Positions 57,090 through 64,000 of a stretch of 64,000 nucleotides of DNA are shown in pieces. Location: contig NZ_JAPEPO010000001.1 in assembly GCF_026340095.1 (NCBI RefSeq), forward strand, positions 3,192,501 to 3,256,500, in the 5' to 3' direction. Under the pieces are notes generated by a model, which was not told the DNA's origin, ran no database searches, and was given only the letters and a program-made list of their open reading frames with translations. Source of the stretch: Streptomyces sp. NBC_01446 (GTDB lineage Bacteria > Actinomycetota > Actinomycetes > Streptomycetales > Streptomycetaceae). A program made the position numbers and the translations under genes. Position 1 is the first letter of the stretch. Every line of letters begins with the position of its first letter.

Positions 57090-58415
57090 ATGCCGCGCCC
57101 CAGCCTCCGCCACCCGTTGTTACGCAACGCCCGCTTCCGCCGCTTCTTCCTCGGCCGCCTCCTCTCCTTGGTCGGCGACGCCGTCATCCCTTCCGCCCTC
57201 GCCCTCGCCGTGCTGCGCGCCACCGGCTCGGCCTCGGCGCTCGCACTGGTCCTGGGCTGCGCGATGGTGCCTCGGCTCGTACTCCTCCCCCTCGGCGGCG
57301 TGATCGCCGACCGCTTCAACCCGCGCATCGTGGCCCTGACCACCGACCTCGTGCGCTGCGCCGGCCAGCTCTTCGTAGGCATCGAACTCCTCTCCGGGAA
57401 ACCGGAGTTGTGGCAGATCGCGGTCGCCGAGGCGGTCGGCGGCGCGGCCTCCGCCTTCGCCATGCCGACGCTCGCCTCACTGATCGTCGGCATCGTCGGC
57501 GAGAAGGACCGGCAGGCCGCCAACTCCGCGCTCGCCGTGGTGCGCAGCGGCACGCTGGCGGGCGGTCCGGCGCTCGCCGGGCTGCTTGTCCTGACCGCGG
57601 GCCCCGGGTGGGCGTTCGTCCTGGACGCCGCCTCGTTCGCCGTCAGCGCCGCCCTGCTCGCCACCCTGCGGCTCAGCCGCACCACGACACCCGCCGAGGA
57701 TCGCCGCTCCCTGCGGTCCGACCTCGTCGAGGGCTGGCACGAGGTGCGCTCACGCGGCTGGTACTGGACGAGCCTGGTCGCCCACGCCACCTGGAACGGC
57801 GGGGCAGCCGTGTTCGCCACCCTCGGACCGGCCGTCGCCGTCAAGGAACTCGGCGGCGACGGCGCCTGGATCGTGATCGCCCAGGCGGGCGCCGTCGGCC
57901 TGCTCCTGGGATCACTCCTGTCCGGGCGGGCCCGCCCCCGCCGCCCGGTCCTCACGGGCAACCTGGTCCTGACCACGTACGTCCTGCCGCTGGGGCTGCT
58001 CGCCCTGCACGCCCCCGCACCGGCGGTCGCCGCCGCGTTCGGCGTCGCCCTGGCCGGTCTCGGCTTCTTCAACCCCCTGTGGGAGACGGCGGTGCAAACG
58101 GCCGTTCCCGCGGCGGTCCTCGCCCGCGTCACCTCGTACGACTGGCTGCTGTCACTGGCCGCGATGCCTCTCGGCTACGTCCTCGCCCCGCTCGCCGCCG
58201 ACGCCTGGGGCGAGGCGACCCCGCTGTGGATCGCGGCGGCGGCGGTGGGCCTGGCCTGCGTGGCCACGGCAGGGGTGCCCGGCGTACGGCAGTTCACGCT
58301 GAACACCCCTGCCGACGACCCAACCGATGCCCCTGCGGGGAAGGTCAGTTCACGAGACCGGCCCCCTCGTCCGTCAGCTCCACGTCGTACACCAGCGGGC
58401 CGCCCCCGACCGTGA
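57090..58415 (+). CDS. MFS transporter, EntS/MFS_3-type exporter
   Basis: 441 aa, ATG 57090. About 12 hydrophobic helices; N-terminus LLRNARFRRFFLGRLLSLVGDAVIPSALAL and LVLLPLGGVIADRFNPRIV are typical of MFS_3/enterobactin-exporter-like drug efflux proteins. Likely exports a small molecule, controlled by the divergent MarR repressor. Its last 71 bp overlap the 3' end of the convergent MMPL gene (58345), an unusually long convergent overlap; the C-terminal tail (PPRPSAPRRTPAGRPRP) is low-complexity and may be an extension. Confidence 0.88.
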   Translation: MPRPSLRHPLLRNARFRRFFLGRLLSLVGDAVIPSALALAVLRATGSASALALVLGCAMVPRLVLLPLGGVIADRFNPRIVALTTDLVRCAGQLFVGIELLSGKPELWQIAVAEAVGGAASAFAMPTLASLIVGIVGEKDRQAANSALAVVRSGTLAGGPALAGLLVLTAGPGWAFVLDAASFAVSAALLATLRLSRTTTPAEDRRSLRSDLVEGWHEVRSRGWYWTSLVAHATWNGGAAVFATLGPAVAVKELGGDGAWIVIAQAGAVGLLLGSLLSGRARPRRPVLTGNLVLTTYVLPLGLLALHAPAPAVAAAFGVALAGLGFFNPLWETAVQTAVPAAVLARVTSYDWLLSLAAMPLGYVLAPLAADAWGEATPLWIAAAAVGLACVATAGVPGVRQFTLNTPADDPTDAPAGKVSSRDRPPRPSAPRRTPAGRPRP

Positions 58416-60852
58416 CGTGGTGGGCGCGCGACGCCAGACCGCGCGCCGTCACCGCCAGGATGTACGCCCCCGGCGTGGGCACCGACACGATGTACGAGCC
58501 GTCGGCGATGGACGTGACGCGGTCGAGCTGGCGGCCGCCCCTGGAGACGAGGGTCACGGAGGCACCGGCCAAGGGATCGCCGTCGGCGGTGCGCAGGAAT
58601 CCGTGGACGACGGTTGCTCCGCCGGTACCGCTCCTCTCCGGCTCCGCGGTCGTGGTGTGCTCGGCGGTCTTGATGTGCTCGGTGTTCTTGATGTGCTCGG
58701 TGTTCTTGTGGGCCCCGGCCGGGGATTCGGCGGGCGGCTCGGCCGGCTCCACGGCCAGGTGCGGGAGCCGGCCCTCCAGCCATCCCGGCAGCCACCAGTT
58801 GGAGCGGCCGAGGAGATGCATCGCCGCCGGGACCAGCGCCGTACGCAGGATGAACGCGTCGAGCGCGACCGCCGCGGCCAGCCCGATGCCCGCCATCGCG
58901 CCCTCCATGTCGCCGCTCAGGACGAACGCCGAGAACACGCAGATCATGATGAGGGCCGCGCAGTTGATGACCCGGCTCGTCTCGGCGAGGCCGACGCGCA
59001 CGGCCCGCGCGTTGTCCCCCGTGTGCACCCACTCCTCGTGCATCCGGCTCACCAGGAACACCTGGTAGTCCATCGAGAGGCCGAACAGCAACGACAGCAT
59101 GATCACCGGCAGGAACGCGGTGATCGGCCCCTCCTTCCCGATACCGAGGAACTCCGTCCCCCAGCCCCACTGGAAGACCGCCACCAGGACACCGAACGAC
59201 GCGGCCGCCGCGATCAGGTTCATCAGCGCGGCCGTGAGCGGCACGACGAGCGAGCGGAACGCGATCAGGAGCAGCAGGAAGCCGAGCCCGATGATGGCGC
59301 CCACGAAGTAGGGCAGCCGGTCGCCGGTCACCGACGCAAAGTCCTTGAAGACGGCCGTCACCCCGCCCACGTGCGCCTCTACGCCGGCTTCCGGGATCAC
59401 GTCGTCACGCAGCCGGTCGATGAGCCGGTCCGTCCCGACGGACTGCGGGGACGTCTTCGGCACGACCTGGATGACGGTGATGCCCCCGGCGGGCGGGGCC
59501 GCGGCGGCCTGCGCGACGTCGTCAGTCGCACGGATCGTCCTGACGAGCTCCGTGGTGTCGGCGCCGCCCGGCACGACGACCTGTAGGGGCCCGTTGAAGC
59601 CGGGCCCGAAGCCCTCCGCTAGCAGGTCGTACGCCTGCCGGGTCGTCGTCGACTCCTGGTTGTTGCCCTGGTCGGTGGCGCCGAGCCGCAGTGACAGTAC
59701 GGGCAGCGCGAGCACCGCCATGACCACCAGCGCCATCGCCGCGATCGAGCGCGGGCGTTTTTGCACGTACGCCGACCAGCGCGCCGCGGGACCGCTCGCC
59801 TCGGCGGGGTCGGGCCCGGCCGCCGCGAGCTTCCGCCGCTGCTTGCGGCTGAGGACGCGCGGGCCGAGCAGACCGAGAAGCGCCGGCAGAAGGGTGATCG
59901 CCGCCAGGACGCTGAGCACAACCGTGAGGGACGTGGCGATGACGACTCCGTCCAGGAAGCGCAGGTTCATCACCAGCATTCCGGCGAGCGCGATGCACAC
60001 GGTGCCGCCCGCGAACAGGACCGCGCGCCCGGATGTGTTGAGGGCGCGCACCGCCGACTCCTCTGGTTCGAGCCCTCGCTGGATGCCGCGCCGGTGCCGG
60101 GTGACGATGAAGAGCGCGTAGTCGATGCCGACGCCCAGACCGATCAACGAGCCGAGCAGCGGGGCCACTTCGGGCACGTTCGTCACATGGCTGAGCAGCA
60201 TCGTCGCCATCATGCCGCTGCCGACGCCCATGATCGCCACGACGATCGGAAGCAGCATCGCGAAGAGCGAGCCGAAGGCGAGGAAGAGGACCACGGCCGC
60301 CGCCGCGATGCCGACCACCTCGGAGACGCCGGTGGGCGGCTCCTGGATACGGGTGATGGCCTGGCCGCCCAACTCGACCCGCAGACCGTCACGTTCGGCG
60401 CCCTGAGCCGTGTCGACGACCTTCTGGACGAGGTCCTTGGGGACGCCGTTCGCCTGGTCGGTGAAGGTGATCTGCGCGAAGGCGGTACGGCCGTCGCGGC
60501 TGATCTGGGCGGCGTTCTTCGCGTCGTAGGGGCCCACGACCTCGCCGACGCCCCGCATCCCGGCGATCTCCCTCAGCGCGGGCTCGATCCGGGACCGTAC
60601 GGCCGTGTCCTTCACCGACCCCTCGTCGCCGGACGACCGCCACACCACGGTGTCCGTGTCGCCCGAACTCCGCGGAAACGCCTTCGTCATCAGGTCGTAC
60701 GCCTGCTTGGAGTCCGTGTCGGGGAGGGAGAACACGTTCGAGTAGTCGGTCCCTGCCGAGGTACCCGCGGCGCCCAGGCCGAACAGCGCTCCCACCCACA
60801 GCACCAGGACCACCAGGCGGTGCCGGTAGCACCACCGTGCCAATGCCGTCAC
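58345..60852 (-). CDS. MMPL/RND-type transporter with C-terminal carboxypeptidase-regulatory-like domain
   Basis: 835 aa from GTG 60852 (GAAGGAG 8 nt upstream; ATG 60918 adds 22 residues). Two MMPL halves, each a large extracytoplasmic loop and six helices. Proton-relay motifs GLGVGIDYALFIVTRHR and LLFGLSMDYQVFLVSRMHEEW. Exports lipids or hydrophobic molecules using the proton gradient. Unusual: after the last helix (about 670) come a cytoplasmic linker with imperfect repeats (KNTEHIKNTEHIKTAEH) and a domain of about 85 residues (VVHGFLRTADGDPLAGASVTLVSRGG ... GSYIVSVPTPGAYILAV) that matches carboxypeptidase-regulatory-like (transthyretin-type) beta sandwiches. Divergent from a two-component system. 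Confidence 0.88.
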   Translation of the reverse strand: MTALARWCYRHRLVVLVLWVGALFGLGAAGTSAGTDYSNVFSLPDTDSKQAYDLMTKAFPRSSGDTDTVVWRSSGDEGSVKDTAVRSRIEPALREIAGMRGVGEVVGPYDAKNAAQISRDGRTAFAQITFTDQANGVPKDLVQKVVDTAQGAERDGLRVELGGQAITRIQEPPTGVSEVVGIAAAAVVLFLAFGSLFAMLLPIVVAIMGVGSGMMATMLLSHVTNVPEVAPLLGSLIGLGVGIDYALFIVTRHRRGIQRGLEPEESAVRALNTSGRAVLFAGGTVCIALAGMLVMNLRFLDGVVIATSLTVVLSVLAAITLLPALLGLLGPRVLSRKQRRKLAAAGPDPAEASGPAARWSAYVQKRPRSIAAMALVVMAVLALPVLSLRLGATDQGNNQESTTTRQAYDLLAEGFGPGFNGPLQVVVPGGADTTELVRTIRATDDVAQAAAAPPAGGITVIQVVPKTSPQSVGTDRLIDRLRDDVIPEAGVEAHVGGVTAVFKDFASVTGDRLPYFVGAIIGLGFLLLLIAFRSLVVPLTAALMNLIAAAASFGVLVAVFQWGWGTEFLGIGKEGPITAFLPVIMLSLLFGLSMDYQVFLVSRMHEEWVHTGDNARAVRVGLAETSRVINCAALIMICVFSAFVLSGDMEGAMAGIGLAAAVALDAFILRTALVPAAMHLLGRSNWWLPGWLEGRLPHLAVEPAEPPAESPAGAHKNTEHIKNTEHIKTAEHTTTAEPERSGTGGATVVHGFLRTADGDPLAGASVTLVSRGGRQLDRVTSIADGSYIVSVPTPGAYILAVTARGLASRAHHVTVGGGPLVYDVELTDEGAGLVN

Positions 60853-61003
60853 GTTTGCCACTCCTTCGGTCTTCCCCCGGGTCTTCCTCGGCCTCAGCAT
60901 CCGGGGACGCGGGCGCACGGCGGGACGGCGCGCCCATGACTCTCAAGGAACTCCAAGGGGGCGAGCAGGGCCGAGCGGGGGCGGGCCCGCCGATACTGGA
61001 CGT

Positions 61004-61846
61004 ATGAACGCTGGGGGTATGAGCGCTGGGCATGTGAACTCGGGGCACGCGGACGCCGGTTCCGTGAGTGCTGGGCCCGCGAATGCGGGGCCCGTGAGCG
61101 CTGGGCCCGTGAGCGCCGGGCCCGTGAACGCCGGGCCCGTGAACAACGCGGAGCACCCCGTGGGAGCCACCGTGCTCATCGTCGAGGACGAGCCGAGCAT
61201 CGCCGACGTCCTCGCGATAGCCCTGCGCTACCACGGCTTCGAGGTCATGACCGCGGGCACCGTCCGCGAGGGCCTCGCCCTCGCCACACGCACCCGGCCC
61301 GACGCCGCGCTCCTCGACGTGATGCTGCCGGACGGCGACGGCCGGGCGCTCGGGCGCGAACTGCGCGCCCGCAGGCCCGATCTGGCCCTCGTCTTCCTCA
61401 CCGCACGCGACGCGCCCGCCGAGATCGTGGGCGCGCTCGGCTTCGGCGACGACTACATCACCAAGCCGTTCAACATCGACGAGGTCGTGGCCCGGCTGGG
61501 CGCCGTCCTGCGCCGCACCCGGTCGGCCGACGTCCTGCCCGAGCGCCCGCCGCTGCGCTACGGCGACCTCGAACTCGACGAGACGGCCTACACCGTCCAC
61601 CGCTCGGGCCGCACGGTCCAGCTCACGCCCACCGAGTACGCGCTCCTGCGCTTCCTCGTGCGCAACGGCGGCCGCGTCGTGCCCAAGGAACAACTCCTGC
61701 GGCACGTATGGCAGTACGAGCACACCGCCGAGTCGACCGTCGTCGAGACGTACATCAGCTACCTGCGGCGCAAACTCGAAGCGCTGGGGCCGCCGTTGAT
61801 CACTACGCGGCGGGGGGTCGGATACGGGCTTGCGGGTGGGGCGTGA
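61004..61846 (+). CDS. OmpR/PhoB-family response regulator
   Basis: 280 aa from ATG 61004; starts at ATG 61019 or at any of several GTG codons up to 61139 are possible, because the first 45 residues are a 15-bp repeat region coding (V/A)(S/N)AGP. Receiver domain about 53-165: TVLIVEDEPSIADVLAIALRYHGF, phospho-acceptor Asp105 in ALLDVMLPDGDG, VFLTARD, and conserved Lys in ITKPFNID. C-terminal winged helix about 185-280: VQLTPTEYALLRFLVRNGGRVVPKEQLLRHVW ... VVETYISYLRRKLE. Paired with the kinase at 61843 (GTGA overlap). May control the divergent MMPL gene. Confidence 0.93.
   Translation: MNAGGMSAGHVNSGHADAGSVSAGPANAGPVSAGPVSAGPVNAGPVNNAEHPVGATVLIVEDEPSIADVLAIALRYHGFEVMTAGTVREGLALATRTRPDAALLDVMLPDGDGRALGRELRARRPDLALVFLTARDAPAEIVGALGFGDDYITKPFNIDEVVARLGAVLRRTRSADVLPERPPLRYGDLELDETAYTVHRSGRTVQLTPTEYALLRFLVRNGGRVVPKEQLLRHVWQYEHTAESTVVETYISYLRRKLEALGPPLITTRRGVGYGLAGGA
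61064..61138. repeat. Tandem 15-bp repeat (5 copies) in the response-regulator gene
   Basis: Five units of gtgagcgcYgggccc with minor changes, in frame, four of the five beginning with GTG (the second begins GCG), and a sixth GTG following at 61139. The repeated GTGs offer alternative start codons, each preceded by the same gggccc context. Confidence 0.9.
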
Positions 61847-63447
61847 ACCGGGGGCGGGGCGCGGGTGAGGGCCTTCGTGGCCGACGCGAGCAGGTCCATG
61901 GCCGACGCGGGCAGGACCATGGCCGACGCGGGCAGGACCATGGCCGACGCGGGCAGACGGGCGGCCGGAGCCGGCGGTTCCACTCCCTGCGCGCCAAGCT
62001 CACCCTCGTGAATGTCGCGCTGCTCGCCCTCGGCATCGTCGCCGCGACCGCCGTCAGCCTCATCGGAATGCGCCACTACCTCCTCGAGAACGTCGACGCC
62101 GAGCTGACGTCGTCACGCACCTCGCTCCAGCGCACCGGCCTCACCCTCAAACAGATCGAGTCGCTCAGCGAACTGGGCATCGCCCTCGACAAACTCTCAC
62201 CCGGCCCCAACTCGACCGACACCGGCGCGAGTTCACTGCCACGCAACGAGACCGTGTTCGTGGCCGTCGACCGGGCCGGCGAGCCCATCCCCGTAGGCAC
62301 CCTGCGCCCCACCGCCCGCCAGCGCGACCTCGCCTCCGCGGTCGACGACCCGAAGGCGCTCGCCACCGCCGACGAGCCGCACGACGTCACCGTGCACGGC
62401 GACCCGTACCGCGCGGTGGGCGCCCGCCTCGCCGACGGTACGACCGTGCTGCTCGCCACCTCGACGGCCAACGTCCAGACCGGCATCCACAAGGCGCTCA
62501 GGCTCGACATCGCCCTCGGAACGGGCCTGCTCGCCCTGCTCGCCGTCCTCACGATGATCGGCGTCAGCCACCGGATGCGGCCCCTCGAAGACATGGTCGA
62601 GACCGCGTCGGCCATCGCCGACGGAGACCTCGCACGACGCGTGCCGCCGCACCACGACACCGCCCTGGAGGTCGAACAGCTGCGGCTCGCCCTCAACTCC
62701 ATGCTCCACCAGGTCGAAACGGCTTTCGAGACCCGCGAGCGCAGCTCCGCGCAACTGCGGCGGTTCGTCGCCGACGCCTCCCACGAACTGCGCACACCGC
62801 TCGCCGCGATCCGCGGCTACCTCCAGCTCTACGACAAGGGGATGCTCCGCGACCCGGCCGAGCGCGCCCGCGCCCTGGGCCGCGTCCACGCCGAGGCGGA
62901 CCGCATGAGCCGACTCGTCGACGAACTCCTCACCCTGGCCCGCCTCGACCAGGGACCCGAACTGCGCCTGCGGAACGTCGACCTGAGCCGACTGGTCCGC
63001 GAAGCCGCCGACGACCTGCGCGTGCAGCAGCCGGACCGCCCGGTCCAGGTCGCAGCTGACGGCGCGCTGCTGGTCCGCGCCGACGAGTCGGGCCTGCGCC
63101 AGATCCTCGGGAACCTCCTCGCCAACGTACGCACCCACACACCGGAGGACGTCCCGGTCAGCGTCTCGCTCGAACGCGTGGACGGGACGGTTCGGCTGTG
63201 CGTGGCCGACGAGGGCCCCGGACTTGACGAGGAGGACGCGGCGCGGATCTTCGACCGCTTCTTCCGGGCGGGCGGGGGCGCCGGCAGCGGTCTGGGCCTG
63301 GCGATCGTGCAGGGCGTGGTGTCGGCGCACGGCGGCGAGGTGTCCGTGCGCACGGCTCCGGGGGCGGGGGTGCGGGTGACGGTGGTGCTGCCGGGGGGCG
63401 GGGGGCCTGTGGGCTCGGCTGTGGCTGAGGCGGTTTCCCGTGGGTGA
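61843..63447 (+). CDS. Sensor histidine kinase of a two-component system
   Basis: 534 aa from GTG 61843, which overlaps the response-regulator stop codon. The first 40 residues are a very basic repeat (RRGQDHG units from a 21-bp DNA repeat). Transmembrane helices about 52-75 and 221-243 bracket an extracytoplasmic sensor domain. HAMP about 244-300 (MRPLEDMVETASAIADGDLARRV), HisKA with phospho-acceptor His314 (VADASHELRTPLAAIRG), and HATPase: N-box LLANVRTHTPEDV, G1 VADEGPGLDEED, GGAGSGLGLAIVQGVV. Signal unknown; likely envelope-related given the MMPL neighbour. The gene runs into another tandem repeat. Confidence 0.93.
   Translation: MNRGRGAGEGLRGRREQVHGRRGQDHGRRGQDHGRRGQTGGRSRRFHSLRAKLTLVNVALLALGIVAATAVSLIGMRHYLLENVDAELTSSRTSLQRTGLTLKQIESLSELGIALDKLSPGPNSTDTGASSLPRNETVFVAVDRAGEPIPVGTLRPTARQRDLASAVDDPKALATADEPHDVTVHGDPYRAVGARLADGTTVLLATSTANVQTGIHKALRLDIALGTGLLALLAVLTMIGVSHRMRPLEDMVETASAIADGDLARRVPPHHDTALEVEQLRLALNSMLHQVETAFETRERSSAQLRRFVADASHELRTPLAAIRGYLQLYDKGMLRDPAERARALGRVHAEADRMSRLVDELLTLARLDQGPELRLRNVDLSRLVREAADDLRVQQPDRPVQVAADGALLVRADESGLRQILGNLLANVRTHTPEDVPVSVSLERVDGTVRLCVADEGPGLDEEDAARIFDRFFRAGGGAGSGLGLAIVQGVVSAHGGEVSVRTAPGAGVRVTVVLPGGGGPVGSAVAEAVSRG
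61878..61956. repeat. Tandem 21-bp repeat (3.7 copies) at the start of the kinase gene
   Basis: Units at 61878, 61899, 61920 and a partial one at 61941 of tggccgacgcgRgcagg followed by Wcca, keeping the reading frame and encoding GRRGQDH-like units. Confidence 0.9.
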
Positions 63448-63526
63448 GGCTCCCGTGGGTGGGGCTCCCGCGGGTGAGGTCCCCACGGGTGAGGTCCCCG
63501 CGGGTGAGAGACCCGTGGGTGGGGCC
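63437..63526. repeat. Tandem 15-bp repeat (6 copies) spanning the kinase stop codon
   Basis: Six contiguous units of cccgYgggtgRggYt type from 63437 to 63526; the first contains the stop codon (63445-63447). The array fills the gap to the convergent substrate-binding protein gene. Confidence 0.9.
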
Positions 63527-63542
63527 TCCTCGCCGGAGCCGG

Positions 63543-64000
63543 TCAGATCCAGCCGAGCTGCCACAACCGGAACACCCCGGTCCCGTCCGACAGATACTGC
63601 CCGCCGGTGATGCTCTCCGTGCTGAGCACGTACTCCTTGCGCTGCCACAGAGGGATGAGTGGGACGTCCCGCGCGACCGCTTCCTGAAGCTTGCGGAAGT
63701 CGCCCATGGTGCGGCTGCGATCCTCGTACTGCTGACTGGCCTGGATCAGGCCGTCGACCTCTTTGCTGCTGTATCCGTTGTGCATGCCGGACCCGGTGCG
63801 CACGAGCTGCGCGGTGAACGTGTCCGGATCGGGGAAGTCCGGCAGCCAGCCGACCGCGTACGCGTCGAGTTTCCCGCTCGCGTACCGCCTCTGGAAGTCG
63901 GTCCACTCGTAGTAGCGCAGGCTCACCTTGAACAGCCCGTCGGCCTCCAGCTGCCGCTTGATCTCCTTCGCCTCCGACGCGGACGCGGCGCCGCGCGAGT
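63543..64000 (-). CDS. Peptide/oligopeptide ABC transporter substrate-binding protein, C-terminal part
   Basis: Open to the right edge of the window, so the N-terminus is missing. The last 150 or so residues include EIKRQLEADGLFKVSLRYYEW, YAVGWLPDFPDPDTFTAQLV, NGYSSKEVDGLI and a C-terminal PLIPLWQRKEYVLSTESITGG. This is the closing part of family 5 (SBP_bac_5, OppA/DppA-like) solute-binding proteins, lipoproteins that deliver peptides or other solutes to an ABC importer. Partner permease genes, if any, lie beyond the window. Confidence 0.9.
   Translation of the reverse strand, partial: SRGAASASEAKEIKRQLEADGLFKVSLRYYEWTDFQRRYASGKLDAYAVGWLPDFPDPDTFTAQLVRTGSGMHNGYSSKEVDGLIQASQQYEDRSRTMGDFRKLQEAVARDVPLIPLWQRKEYVLSTESITGGQYLSDGTGVFRLWQLGWI

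Overview
The window is a high-GC actinobacterial chromosome segment, almost certainly Streptomyces. The evidence is the strong GC bias at third codon positions, frequent GTG starts with GGAGG-type ribosome binding sites, the DUF5753/DUF397 regulator pair, FG-GAP amidases, and an sdhCDAB operon of actinobacterial type. No rRNA, tRNA, CRISPR array, complete insertion sequence or phage module was recognised.

Layout. 1-4.2 kb: end of a methyltransferase gene, a leucine-exporter-like gene (leuE), a stand-alone acyl-CoA mutase large subunit and a lipoprotein L,D-transpeptidase. 4.3-8.4 kb: two tandem, homologous modules, each an ECF sigma factor gene overlapping a gene for a single-pass membrane protein (putative anti-sigma or cognate regulator), plus an unrecognised gene. 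8.6-9.5 kb: a second L,D-transpeptidase lipoprotein. 9.6-36.4 kb: a conflict island built around two giant secreted RHS/YD-repeat proteins (about 2,900 aa each, same strand). They are near-identical in their shells and have unrelated C-terminal tips. One tip is followed by two paralogous small acidic proteins. The other carries a PD-(D/E)XK nuclease-like motif and is followed by a DUF4304-like protein and a row of SUKH-family immunity-type genes. Between the RHS genes are a membrane protein, a winged-helix protein, a frameshifted XRE/DUF5753 regulator, a DUF397 protein and a DinB/DUF664 protein.

36.7-42.8 kb: an MmpS-like membrane protein and two large peptidoglycan-recognition amidases with FG-GAP propellers. 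43-46.6 kb: three unrecognised genes and a GH20 beta-N-acetylhexosaminidase lipoprotein. 46.7-51.2 kb: an OHCU-decarboxylase-like gene, then succinate dehydrogenase sdhC-sdhD-sdhA-sdhB ending in a strong hairpin. 51.2-55 kb: an Lrp/AsnC regulator divergent from an SMP-30-like lactonase, a VOC protein, and a three-gene operon (membrane protein, DCC thiol protein, TetR) preceded by two perfect palindromes. 55-64 kb: a D-Ala-D-Ala carboxypeptidase, a MarR/MFS divergent pair, an MMPL transporter with an unusual C-terminal extension, a two-component system and the end of a peptide-binding lipoprotein gene.

Themes. The window is rich in cell-envelope functions: two L,D-transpeptidases, two amidases, a DD-carboxypeptidase, GH20, and envelope-linked sigma and two-component systems. 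The most interesting part is the twin RHS toxin/immunity island, where identical shells, swapped tips and patchy near-identity suggest tip exchange by recombination. The last 10 kb also has an unusual number of short GC-rich tandem repeats inside or at the ends of genes. Functional assignments rest on motif recognition by eye; no database search was possible.
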